Assembly (NCBI RefSeq): GCF_021018805.1
Contig: NW_026960612.1
Coordinates: 2,108,001-2,172,000, forward strand
Source: Prinia subflava
Lineage: Eukaryota > Chordata > Aves > Passeriformes > Cisticolidae
Length of the DNA: 64,000 nt
Direction of reading: 5' to 3'
The position numbers were made by a program, and so were the translations under genes. The number at the start of each line of letters is the position of its first letter. Positions within the stretch are counted from its first letter, which is position 1. Shown here in pieces: positions 25,554 to 35,327 of this stretch. Below the pieces are notes generated by a model. That model searched no databases. It had not been told where the DNA came from and saw only the letters and a list, made by a program, of their open reading frames with translations.

Positions 25554-26321
25554 TTAAGCTTTCATCCCCCTTGGGTTTGTGCCCAGGCCAAGGCCAGGCC
25601 CATGATGACTACAATGAGGGCAGGCACACACAATCCCTTGTGCATCATTCATGGAAATCTGAAATTGTCGGTGCAGGGCCCTAGCATTTTGATGGAATGT
25701 TTCGTGGCTGTCACGAGTCCTCACAAATTTGTTTTGTGGAGGGACATGGGCCACGCAACTGACTGCAGCATCTGCTCGTACATTGCCTTCTCCTAAACCA
25801 CTGTTGCATTGATGGCTGCGAATGTGCATGACACAAAAGGCATGCTGACGCTGATTCAGCACACTTCTTAACTGCAAAAACAGTTCTCCAAGGCATTGAT
25901 TCTGGGTTTTCCTGATGAGTGCATCCTCAATTCTTTGCACGACTCTAACCACATATAAAGAATCTGAAACAACATTGAGCGGTTCTTTGTTCCAGGTTTG
26001 CAAAGCCCAACACACTGCTCTCAGTTCAAGGGTTTGCAGACTGTCTCCTGCTTCATTCTTAATTAAATGTAGCATCCATTCTCCTTGCTGTTGCCAAACA
26101 CACACAGCCCTTCTTGTTTTTTGACCAGCATCAGTAAAAACTGTTCTTCCTTTAACTGGTTTCAAGGAACACAAGGGTCTCTCTAGCCACTGGTAGCACG
26201 TGACTAGAGTCCACATCGGGCCTTTTGGTTGCTGGTTGTGAACCACACCTGTGAAACCCAACAATGCTTCTTGCATTGCAACAGAATGTCTCAGCTTCCA
26301 CTTTAAATCTTCACTTCTCAC
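25554..26321 (-). pseudogene. pol: RNase H and integrase N-terminal domain
   Basis: An open 255-codon minus-strand frame. The RNase H acidic residues are visible in FTDAG, TLELRAV and VSDSLY. The RNase H end (HIRSHQ..) leads into the integrase zinc-binding domain, with an H-X3-H (DSHETFH) and a C-X2-C (CACPHC). The frame starts after a frameshift from RT at about 26320 and ends in a stop at the integrase core boundary. It would have removed the RNA strand during reverse transcription. It is now a fragment. Confidence 0.85.
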
Positions 26322-27524
26322 AGGAACAGATGTCTGCTGGTTCCTTTCTATCTATCTCTACAATTCTATCTCTGCCCTTTTTTATCAGTGGAGCAAGGGC
26401 ATCTGTTCTGGTCATGACATGGCTCTTTGGTTGCACAGGTAAAAACACCCATTCTAGTAAACTTCCTGTTGAACCAAACTTAGATCGATGTTCCTCCTTT
26501 TTCTTTTGCCATTGAAAAACAATGGCAAGTGGACAGGCATTGGCATTGGATAGGAAGAGTGACAGTGGGAAATGTTCCACATGGCGAGCACTCCAACCAC
26601 GTTGTAACTTTTCTGACACCTGAACCAAAGCTCTTTGCTGTTCGGGGGTACACTCTCGGGGGCTGTTGGCATCACCACCATGAAGCCATGGTAAAAATGG
26701 TTGTAAGTCATCATTGGTAATTCTTACAATGGTACAAACCCATTGCAGGTCCCCAAAAAGTCTTTGAGCATCATGCAAGGTGGAAATGTTGGTGTGTAAA
26801 GTGATCTTCTGTGGGCGAATCTGCGCATCTGTGATCAGCCAGCCTAAATATTTCCAAGGAGCTGACCGCTGTATTTTTTCTGGAGCTACACTCAGTCCAC
26901 GATGTTTCAATTGTGAAATCAACCAGCTTAAATCTGTTTCTGCCAATGGCTGTTTGGTGGCAATATGAATGTCATCTACATAATGATAAATCATTGCATT
27001 GGAAAAATGCTGGCGAATTGCTTGCAAGGCCCAATCAACAAACAATTGACACATCGTTGGTGAGTTTTGGCCTCCCTGAGGTAACACGGTCCATTCATAT
27101 CATTTTGCTGGGGCTGCTCTGTTGACAGATGGCATGGTGAAGGCAAAGGGTTGAGTGTCTTGTGAATGCAGCGGGATGGTAAAAAAGCAGCCTTCAAATC
27201 AATGACAACGATGTTCCACCCTTGAGGTATCATAGTTGGTGCTGGCAGACCAGGCTGCAAAGCACCCATTGCCTGCATTTGTTCACTGACCTTTCAGAGA
27301 TCGTTTATCAGTCTCCATTTTCCCGATTTCTTTGGGATAACAAAACTTGGCGTGTTCCACGAAATCACAGAAGGCCTAATGTGTCCAGCTTCAAGTTGTT
27401 CTTGTACTAGTTGTTTAGTAATTTGCAGCCTTTCTTCGGTCATTGGCCACTGCTCAACCCATACAGGGGTTTCAGTCAACCAGGTAATCTTCAAAACGGG
27501 TGGCTGCTCTGCAGTGGCCATCAA
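26311..27524 (-). pseudogene. pol: Reverse transcriptase, three frames
   Basis: The RT N-terminus is in the frame 27524-27294 (ending KSGKWRLINDL, then a TGA where the family continues). The first catalytic motif (VVIDLKAAF) is in the next frame, about 27205-27230. The YVDD catalytic motif is in a third frame (27087-26311, sequence HYVDDIHIA). The polymerase is thus broken by one stop and at least two frameshifts, although all motifs are readable. It belongs to class II, as the C-terminal wording and the following RNase H show. Confidence 0.85.
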
Positions 27525-27810
27525 GAAAAATGCTGGTCAGTGGTTAAAACCATGCCAAGTTGCGAAAGCATATCTCTGTCTAGCAGTCCTGAAAGCTCTC
27601 TGGGCAAAAGCATAATGTAGGGTTGAGTAACGATGACTTGATTGTTTTCAAAGATGATGCTGATAGGATCTTTGCTTATTGAAGGAACTCTCATTCCACC
27701 CACTCCCACAACGTGGGAGCAGGGAGATTGCAAAGGCCAATCAGACAGCCAGTACATTTGATTGACAATGGAAATGTCTGTGGCGGTGTCAAGCAGTAGT
27801 CAGGGCGATG
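27521..27810 (-). pseudogene. pro: Aspartic protease, active-site motif altered
   Basis: The minus-strand frame reads LLDTATDISIVNQ (about 27760-27800). The aspartic-protease signature is normally DTG, but here the Gly position is Ala (DTA), so the enzyme is probably dead even apart from the frame break. The frame continues with a hydrophobic domain to 27521. It sits just after the dUTPase, from which it is separated by a stop or frame change near 27789. The protease would have cut Gag and Pol precursors. Confidence 0.7.
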
Positions 27811-28340
27811 CTGTGGGAACCACGCTGTAATTGTACCGTCCTGGTTGGGCGATCTTTCAGGCTTATCGTAAAAAGGACATCATGGCCTGTTGACCCGAAG
27901 CTTCCGTCTCCTCTTTCCTTTTCAGCTGGTTCTCGTGGTCGTTGACGATGTGGTAAAATGTTTTCAAATGCTACAATTTGAGCAATTCTGCTTCCTTTTC
28001 GAATTGTCACCGGTGGTTGTAAAGCATAAGCCATTATTTTCACTTGTCCGGTATAATCTGTATCGATAACTCCTGGAATGACAATCACACCTTGTTTGCC
28101 TGTGGAGGATTTTCCAAGCAACAAACCTCCCACTAAAGAAATTGTACTGTACATTGGGCCATACACATTGGTGGGAATCAGGGTCACTTCTTTATCTTGT
28201 AAGGTAACTTCTGCTGTTGTCACATCCACGCCGAGGCTTCCCCATATGGCAGACTTGTTCTTAACTAGGAAACCACTCGGGGTCTTGTGGGTCGAGGCAT
28301 TGATTTGTGTCTTGGTGCGCTGCCTTAGCGTGCTGGCTTT
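27789..28340 (-). pseudogene. pro: dUTPase domain of the class II Pro region
   Basis: This is the second half of the open frame 28568-27789. The five dUTPase motifs are recognisable in order: SLGVDVTTAE (motif 1), GLLLGKSSTGKQG (2), GVIDTDYTG with the catalytic Asp (3), KGSRIAQIV (4) and GDGSFGSTG (5). Trimeric dUTPases hydrolyse dUTP to dUMP, which lowers uracil misincorporation in viral DNA. Betaretroviruses carry this domain upstream of protease, which supports the class II call. No internal stop is seen in the domain. It is joined in frame to the Gag zinc knuckles, where a ribosomal frameshift would normally be expected. Confidence 0.85.
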
Positions 28341-28583
28341 GGAGTTTCCCTCCTTCTGACAAACTTCAGAGGCATGGGTGTCTATGATGCATTTGTGACA
28401 CCATAAAGCCTTTTGACAGGCCCGTCTGAAATGGCCTGTCTCACCACACCGAAAACAAACAACGCTGGGTGCTGGTCTCCTGTTGTTGCTGGGATGGTTG
28501 ACGTTGCCTCCTGTCAACACAGCTGCAATGATGTGTCCCTGTTGCTGCATCCCGTTTTGCATGGTCACTGTGAATGCTGCTGT
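28341..28583 (-). pseudogene. gag: Gag nucleocapsid with two zinc knuckles
   Basis: Two canonical CCHC boxes with C-X2-C-X4-H-X4-C spacing are visible (CFRCGETGHFRRAC and CHKCIIDTHASEVC, about 28380-28460). They package genomic RNA in an intact virus. The frame then runs without a stop into dUTPase. Upstream it is separated from capsid by a stop near 28584. Confidence 0.85.
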
Positions 28584-29346
28584 TCAATTGTTCTGTTCAG
28601 CTCTGGTAGCCCTAACTAACATTTCATCAACTGCACAACCATGACGGAGAGAAGCTAAAACAGTTCTGGTACGTGAGTTGGCATTTTCAAAGGCAAGGGA
28701 ATGAAACAAATATTCTTGCACTTCTGTAGGTAAGTCTTGGCCATCTTTCAAAGCAGCCGACAATCTATCAATGAATTGCCCGTATGGCTCGGTCGCCCCT
28801 TGCTTAATGTTAGCATAAGATGCAGGTTTTTTCTTGTCTGGGACTAAGAGCAAAGCTTTGTGAGCCAATGCTTGAGACAACTGATGGATCGCAATTGGAA
28901 AAGTGAGCTGAACATTGGTTGTAGCGTACGGTCCTTGTCCTGTCAGCATATCTGGCTGGAGCCCATAAAATGGATCTCCTAGCACTTGATATCTATTTGC
29001 CTCTTTCGTGGCTAAATGTCTCCACTCTCGATCAAAAAGGAGAAACTGTGAGGGTGTTAACAGTAGAGATGCAATGCTGGAACAGTCTGCTAGACAAAGG
29101 ACATCAGCAGTAAAAATATACTGTATTATGTTCCTTGCTGCTTCGGACCTGATGCCATAAGTGGAGACTGCTTAGCTGAATTTAACACTTTGCATTCATG
29201 GGGCTCCCATCAAGCCTGATTCTGTTCTATAATGACTGGGCAAGCAATAGCATTGGCAACTTTAAAATCAACGTCTAAAGCTGCATCCTTTAGAACTCCT
29301 GCCCAGCGCTTCTGAATTGGATCTTGTTGGGTGGCTAGCAGCACCT
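28584..29346 (-). pseudogene. gag: Gag capsid (C-terminal part)
   Basis: The frame 28985-28584 carries the major homology region (QGATEPYGQFIDRL), the signature of the retroviral capsid C-terminal domain. The part between 28985 and 29346 encodes more capsid but is broken by stops and frame changes. At 29347 the ERV-L-like LTR begins, and the gag sequence resumes beyond 35882. Confidence 0.8.
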
Positions 29347-29895
29347 AGTCCTAGTTTAGGAAAAATTTAGGGGAAAATTCCCACAACTCCCTCCCCCACC
29401 ACCGGGTTCGGGAGGAATTTCCTCAGAGGAAAAGTGGAAAAAACTTGTTTATTGAGAAACAACGAACAAACACTCCCCAACACAAGAAAAACAGTCCGAG
29501 ATGACAACAAATGTGTTCACCAGCCCAAGAGAGGGTGAGCAGTCTCTGCTGGGGAGGGTGCCAAAGCTTCTTTCAGGTGCAGACTCCGGGGGGTTTTCCC
29601 TTGATGTTCCCGAATCAGGGCCCGAAGCAGGTCCGATGTCTTCAGGGAAGGGAGGAAGGAAAGAAGGGGAAACACAAAAGCAGAAAAATGGCAAAAAGCA
29701 AGCAAAAAGCAGAAAGCAAGAGAGCAAAGCCAGCAAAGCAGCCTAAAGCTAGCAGCAAGCCAAAAGCAAGCCGGGGGAGGGGCTCAGCTATAAACAAAAC
29801 AGAGAACATGGGAACAGGAAAAAAAACAAAACAAAACAAAAAAAACCCCATGATTTGGGATACAAAGCATGAAAATGTCCTGTCACCCCAGGACA
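29347..29895 (-). repeat. 3' LTR of the ERV-L-like element
   Basis: About 549 bp, starting TGTCCTGGGG on the minus strand and ending at CTAGGACT, where the final CA is mutated. A minus-strand AATAAAC signal lies at about 29445-29450. Short plus-strand open frames inside it occur identically in the other LTR and are not genes. Confidence 0.9.
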
Positions 29896-29911
29896 TTCCA
29901 CTCCTTATCCC
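29896..29911 (-). other. Polypurine-like tract of the ERV-L-like element
   Basis: The minus strand reads GGGATAAGGAGTGGAA just before the TG of the 3' LTR. It is purine-rich with two interrupting T bases, so it is a weak but correctly placed candidate. Confidence 0.5.
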
Positions 29912-30098
29912 ATATCGTGAACATGTTACTGAACACAATGAAAAAAAACTTTCTTCTCACTTGCTCCAACCTTCCACACTTACACATTTCCTTCCATCTT
30001 ACTTGCTCAGACCTTTGACACTTTCACGTTTCCTTCTGTCTCATATCTGTATGATCTAACGTACAGAAAATGGTGGTAATGCTCAGCAAACAATGATA

Positions 30099-31845
30099 TC
30101 ATCCCACAATCAGATCTCCCTGAGGTACACAACGGGTTGTCCCATCTTTCTGCATTATCCACCAGGTATAACCTGGTCCTTGAGCAAAGACAATCCCATG
30201 AATGGGTTTGCCTGTACTCAAGACAGGATTAATCCATACTGTCTTCCCCAACAAACCTCTGACATGGGCCACTGGGACTTTATCTCCATCTACTATATTA
30301 AGGGGCTCAGACTGGGCAGGACCTGCTCGGTTGGTGGAACCTCGAGTGTTAACTAACCAGGTGGCTCTTACTAAATGCTGCTCCCAGTTCTTGAAAGACC
30401 CCCCACCCAGTGCTTTCAAAGTGGTTTTTAACAATCCATTGTACCTTTCCACTTTACCTGCAGCTGGTGCATGGTAGGGGATGTGGTACACCCACTCGAT
30501 GCCATGTTCCCTAGCCCAGTTGTTAATAAGATTATTTTTAAAATGAGTCCCATTGTCTGACTCAGTCCTCTCAGGAGTACCATGCCTCCAAAGGACCTGC
30601 TTTTCAAGGCCCAGGATGGTGTTGCGGGCTGTAGCATGAGACACGGGGTAGGTTTCCAACCATCCCGTAGTGGCTTCTACCATGGTTAGCACATGGCGCT
30701 TGCCTTGGCGGGTTTGAGGCAGTGTGATATAATCAATCTGCCAAGCCTCCCCATACTTGTACTTGGACCACCGCCCCCCATACCAGAGGGGCTTCACCCG
30801 CTTAGCCTGTTTAATGGCAGCACATGTCTCACAGTCATGAATAACCTGAGAAATGCTGTCCATGGTTAGATCTACCCCTCGGTCTCGTGCCCACTTATAG
30901 GTGGCATCTCTACCCTGGTGGCCTGAGGCATCATGGGCCCATCGTGCTAGGAACAGCTCTCCTTTGTGCTCCCAGTCAAGATCTATCTTCAACTCCCCTA
31001 TCTTTGCAGCCTCATCTACCTGCTGATTGTTCTGCTGCTCCTCATTAGCTCTACTTCTAGGGACATGGGCATCTACATGGCGAACCTTCACAGGCAGTTT
31101 CTCTAACCGGGTAGCGATGTCTTTCCATTCTTCAGCAGCCCAAATTGGTTTTCCTCTGCGCTGCCAGTTCGCCTCCTTCCATCTCTTCAGCCATCCCCAC
31201 AGAGCATTGGCTACCATCCAGGAATCAGTATAAAGGTAAAGTTTTGGCCACTTCTCTGCTTCAGCAATGTCCAGGGCCAACTGAACGGCTTTGAGCTCCG
31301 CGAGTTGACTTGATCCACCTTCTCCTTCAATAGCTTGTGCGACTTGTTGTGGGGGGCTCCATACGGCTGCTTTCCACTTCCGGTTCATCCCCACAAGGCG
31401 ACAGGAACCATCAGTAAAAAGAGCGTAGCGTGTGTCTTCTGCCGGCAGTTGGTTATATGGTGGAGCTTCTTCAGCACGGGTCACTTGCTCTTCTCCCTCT
31501 TCACCAGTAAGACTGAAGCTTTCACCTTCAGGCCAATTGGTAATTACCTCCAGAATCCCAGGACGATTTAGTTTCCCAATTTGGGCGCGCTGTGTAATGA
31601 GGGCAATCCACTTGCTCCATTTAGCATTGGTAGCATGGTAGGTGGAGGGAACCTTTCCTCTAAACATCCACCCCAGCACGGGTAGTCGAGGTGCCAGGAA
31701 GAGTTGTGCCTCGGTACCAATAACTTCTGAAGCAGCTTGGACTCCTTCATACGCGGCCAGGATTTCTTTCTCTGTTGGGGTGGAGTTGGCTTCAGACCCT
31801 CTGTAGCTCCGACTCCAGAATCCCAGTGGTCGGCCTCACCAGGCA
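30099..31845 (-). pseudogene. pol: RNase H and integrase of the ERV-L-like pol
   Basis: Open on the minus strand from a frameshift near 31845 to the stop at 30099, with the tracked frame beginning at 31679. In that frame the RNase H residues D90 (LFTDGS), E128 (QLAELKA), D152 (LYTDSW) and D222 are present. The integrase has H249, H254, C283 and C286 (zinc site) and the catalytic triad D316 (WQIDYI), D375 (ESDNGTHF) and E411 (GKVERYNG). No stop interrupts either domain. Transcription and cleavage would depend on the upstream pol, which is broken. About 200 bp without a gene separate the end from the 3' LTR, and neither dUTPase nor env follows. Confidence 0.9.
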
Positions 31846-32536
31846 CCTTCTGCCAAAGGCTCCAGGACAGGCCATGGTTCCCGGCTGCAGAGTAGAGCAC
31901 GTTCTTCACCTCTGGTCCTGTCCTGACGGGGCCAAGGGCTACCGCATGAGCGGTCTCCTGCTTGATCTGGGCAAAGGCTTGCTGCTCTTCAGGGCCCCAA
32001 TAGAAATCATTCTTCTTACGGGTAACCAAGTAAAGAGGGCTCACAATCTGACTATATTCAGGAATGTGCATCCTCCAGAAACCTATAGCACCTAAGAAAG
32101 CTTGTGTTTCCTTCTTGTTGGTTGGTGGGGACATAGCTGTGATTTTGTTGATGACATCAGTAGGAATCTGGCGCCGTCCATCTTGCCACTCCACTCCCAG
32201 GAACTGGATCTCCCGAGCAGGTCCCTTAACTTTACTTTTCTTAATGGCAAAGCCAGCTTCCAGGAGAATTTGGATGATTTTCTCTCCTTTCTCAAACACT
32301 TCTGCTGCTGTGTTTCCCCACACAATGATATCATCAATGTATTGTAAACGTTCTGGAGCCTCACCCTTTTCTAGCGTAGTCTGGATCAGTCCATGACAGA
32401 TGGTAGGACTGTGCTTCCACCCCTGGGGCAGTCGGTTCCAGGTGTACTGCACGCCCCTCCAGGTGAAAGCAAACTGAGGCCTACATTCTGCAGCCAGAGG
32501 AATGGAGAAAAACGCATTAGCGATGTTGATTGTGGC
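31846..32536 (-). pseudogene. pol: Reverse transcriptase, main part
   Basis: The frame contains the YIDD catalytic box (LQYIDDIIVW, about 32320-32345) and the conserved LPQGWKHSP just upstream. The thumb and connection regions follow, to a point near 31845 where a one-base shift moves the sequence into the RNase H frame. At the upstream end, an amber at 32537-32539 separates it, in the same frame, from the RT N-terminus. Confidence 0.88.
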
Positions 32537-33274
32537 CTACCACTTTGCTGCCTTGGACTCCAGCTCGTACTGGAGTTCCAGCATGTCCGGCACAGCGGCG
32601 CTCAGCGGTGGAGTCACTTCATTCAAAGCACAGTAATCCATGGTCAATCTCCATTCTCCTTCAGATTTACGCACAGGCCAGATGGGACTGTTGAAGGGTG
32701 AGTGGGTTTTGCTGACCACCCCTTGTCTCTCTAACTCTCGGATCATCTTGTGGATGGGGATCACAGCATCTCGATTTGTTCGATACTGCCGGCGATGCAC
32801 TGTCGAGGTGGCAACAGGTACTCGTTGCTCTTCTACCTTCAGGAGTCCTACTGCAGATGGGTTCTCTGACAGTCCAGGCAAGGTGTTCAATTTCTTAATG
32901 CCCTCTGCCTCCACAGCAGCTATTCCAAAAGCCCATCTGAACCCCTTAGGGTCTTTGTAATAGCCATTCCTGAGATAGTCTATGCCCAGAATACTCGGAG
33001 CCTCTGGGCCAGTCACAATCGGATGTTCGTGCCACTCCTTCCCGGTCAGGCTCACCTTGGCTTCCAACAGGGTCAATTCTTGTGATCCCCCTGTCACCCC
33101 GGCAATAGAAATAGGTTCTGTTCCCTCATGTTCTGATGGCATTAGGGTACACTGAGAACCGGTGTCAACCAAAGCTTTATATTTCTGTGGCTCTGATGTG
33201 CCAGGCCATAGAACCCATACTGTCCAAAAAACTCGGTTTTCCCTAACCTCTACCTGGCTAGAGGCAGGGCCCCT
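32537..33274 (-). pseudogene. pol: Protease and RT N-terminus of the ERV-L-like pol
   Basis: The minus-strand frame continues directly after the gag amber codon (33275-33277) without a frame change. It carries the aspartic-protease signature (LVDTGSQ, about 33160-33180) with an intact DTG. A linker and the start of RT follow (SPIWPVRKSEGEWRLTMDY). It ends at an in-frame TAG (32537-32539). Protease would mature the Gag-Pol precursor. The in-frame arrangement suggests Pol expression by stop-codon readthrough, as in gammaretroviruses. Confidence 0.88.
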
Positions 33275-33277
33275 CTA
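33259..33277 (-). promoter_or_regulatory. Inverted repeat over the gag amber codon
   Basis: The gag stop TAG starts a perfect 6-bp inverted repeat: TAGAGG, a 7-base loop, then CCTCTA. With one bulged A the stem can extend by three more G-C pairs. RNA structure at a readthrough stop is known in gammaretroviruses, although there it lies downstream of the stop. A role here is inference. Confidence 0.4.
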
Positions 33278-35227
33278 AGCCTGGTTATCCTTCTTTCCTG
33301 AGACATATGTCTTGGAGGTTCCTTCAAGGGGATCGGACAAGTCATCGTCATCATTATGCCTGACAGTTCGAGTACGGGCAACTGGAGCTGCTTCCCTTTT
33401 CCTACCTTCCTTCAATTCACGCACCCGTTGTGCCAGAGCAGCAGTAGGCTTCCCATCCCATCTCCTCGTGTTTTCTCCAGACTCACGTAGGAAGAACCAC
33501 AACTCAGCTCGTGGGGTGTACCTTCTCTCCCCAACAGAGGAACGTCTGCGTTGGATACTAGGGCCTCTAATTTGTACAGCTGAGATTTGGAGGAGGTCCT
33601 CCTTAATCTCTTCCCTGAGTTTCTTACGACTTTCCTCTATTTTATCTTCTAATTTCTGCAGTCGTGTTTCCACAGCTGCAATTCTGGCATGAGTCGGGCC
33701 ATGTACAGCATCTGCATATGCCCGAAGCTTCTTTGCCATATCGAGCACAGTCTCATATACCTCATCCCGCTTCATTATTGCTAGAGCAGAAGCGTATTCA
33801 GGTGGCCCAAGGCGCACAATTTTCCTCCACATTACAGGTGTGCATGGTACAAAGTCCAGATTCCTAGTTGTTATATCATCTGAAAAAATGATCTCTACCA
33901 CTGCCATCTCCCTCAGGCATTGGATCCCCTGTTCTATGGTCTTCCACCGTGTCTGCTGAATATAAAGGTCATCTGCACACAGGTATCTTTGTGCTACGCT
34001 GTCCAGGACCCGTTCCCAGAGGCTGTGAGGGCTAGCCCTCCTCATCATGCCTTGGTCGATGACAGGATCATGTGACAGGGATCCTAAATGCCTCGCTTCA
34101 GTGCCATCCAGAATGGTAGCCTCCCCTGCCGCATCCCAAAGGCGGACTAGCCAACTAATTATAGATTCATCGGGCTGTCGCCTATAATCCTTCCTTAGGC
34201 CTCGAAGGTCCTTCAGGGAGAAGGAATCAATATTGGCTCCAGAATCTATGCCACTTGCTGTGGTCTCTGATTTTGGTGATGGTCCTTCTCTTGGATCATC
34301 ATCATCCTCCACCCTTCGGTCAGTCTTGCTTTTACACTTTCCACCTTTTGTATTTGCAGCAACAGCCATTGGTTGGGGCTTACTCTCTGATTTAACTACT
34401 GGCCTGGAGCCTGGGATGTTTGCTGCAGCCTGAGTGACTGGGATAGTAACTAATTTATCTCCCTGTTCCCTTTCCTCTATCTGCTGCCCTACAGTATCTA
34501 GCAGGGTGCGATAAGCATGTGCCAGGGCCCAGCTCACTGCAATGATCCTTTCCTCATTAGTGTTTCCATGGCACCTCTCTTTCAGATACTTTACCACCTC
34601 AGCTGGGTTCTGAATTTGTTCAGATGGGAAGTCCCAGACTACAGGATCAGAAAACTCCTTTAAAATTTGGCCCATATCCTCCCATTTCCCACGCCACTCA
34701 GACTTCTTCACCCTTGGTTTTACTCCTAAATCAGGAGTCTCACCAGCCCCTCTAGAAATCTCAGCCTTCATCTTATATAAACTGCAGACAGTATAAAGAA
34801 AGCTTACTAAATTAAATGCCAGAAAGATGGTGTCCTTGGCAGTCAGGGAGGACCAAACATTTTCTAATAGAGATGTAAACAATTCGGAGGAGAAGAAGGA
34901 GAGCAAAGGCTGAAAAGCCTCCTCCCCTGCTTCTCCCCTAACAAACTGAGTACACAACCACAACCATGAACCATACATTCCTGGAAACGATAGCAACATT
35001 TTTATAAACCTCTTGCAAATCATCACAACCAAGCCCAGCCCGATAAATATTCTGGTTAGCGCCCCACGGTTACAAAAGCTACGCATTAGGGACAATACTG
35101 GAGCTATTGCTGGATAAGAGAATAAACCTAACGACCAAAAAGGTATTAAAACTTCAAAGAACCCTAATGACCAGAAATAAAGGCAGGCTTTCACTCCAAA
35201 TGACATTATACCTTCAAAAAGAGACAT
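33275..35227 (-). CDS. gag: ERV-L-like Gag, long open frame
   Basis: The first ATG is at 35227 (the frame is open from 35248), giving about 650 codons without an internal stop. Residues about 17-90 and 139-158 (numbering from 35248) are strongly hydrophobic and could span membrane several times. This is odd for a Gag. An acidic run is at 314-318, and a helical capsid-like region covers about 340-520. A coiled-coil-like charged helix (RLQKLEDKIEESRKKLREE) is at about 529-547, and the C-terminus is basic and Arg-rich. There is no CCHC zinc knuckle. If the first Met at 35227 is not used, the Met at residue 160 could be the start, just after the hydrophobic part. It ends in TAG, with pol in the same frame. 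Confidence 0.8.
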   Translation of the reverse strand: MSLFEGIMSFGVKACLYFWSLGFFEVLIPFWSLGLFSYPAIAPVLSLMRSFCNRGALTRIFIGLGLVVMICKRFIKMLLSFPGMYGSWLWLCTQFVRGEAGEEAFQPLLSFFSSELFTSLLENVWSSLTAKDTIFLAFNLVSFLYTVCSLYKMKAEISRGAGETPDLGVKPRVKKSEWRGKWEDMGQILKEFSDPVVWDFPSEQIQNPAEVVKYLKERCHGNTNEERIIAVSWALAHAYRTLLDTVGQQIEEREQGDKLVTIPVTQAAANIPGSRPVVKSESKPQPMAVAANTKGGKCKSKTDRRVEDDDDPREGPSPKSETTASGIDSGANIDSFSLKDLRGLRKDYRRQPDESIISWLVRLWDAAGEATILDGTEARHLGSLSHDPVIDQGMMRRASPHSLWERVLDSVAQRYLCADDLYIQQTRWKTIEQGIQCLREMAVVEIIFSDDITTRNLDFVPCTPVMWRKIVRLGPPEYASALAIMKRDEVYETVLDMAKKLRAYADAVHGPTHARIAAVETRLQKLEDKIEESRKKLREEIKEDLLQISAVQIRGPSIQRRRSSVGERRYTPRAELWFFLRESGENTRRWDGKPTAALAQRVRELKEGRKREAAPVARTRTVRHNDDDDLSDPLEGTSKTYVSGKKDNQA

Positions 35228-35300
35228 ACCAATATGCCCACAAAACAACAGAAACCAAAATATTATTAGAATAAAGTTTTTTCCACTTTGTATGATCGCC

Positions 35301-35318
35301 CCCCCGTACGGGCCACCA
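35301..35318 (-). other. Primer-binding site, tRNA-Ile type
   Basis: The minus strand reads TGGTGGCCCGTACGGGGG, five T bases after the 5' LTR region. From memory, this is the complement of the 3' end of vertebrate tRNA-Ile (AAU). It primes minus-strand DNA synthesis and confirms the orientation. Confidence 0.75.
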
Positions 35319-35327
35319 AAAAATGTT

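Noticed and set aside
35228..35248. Gag start at 35248
   Set aside because: The codon there is TTG. The first ATG in the frame is at 35227.
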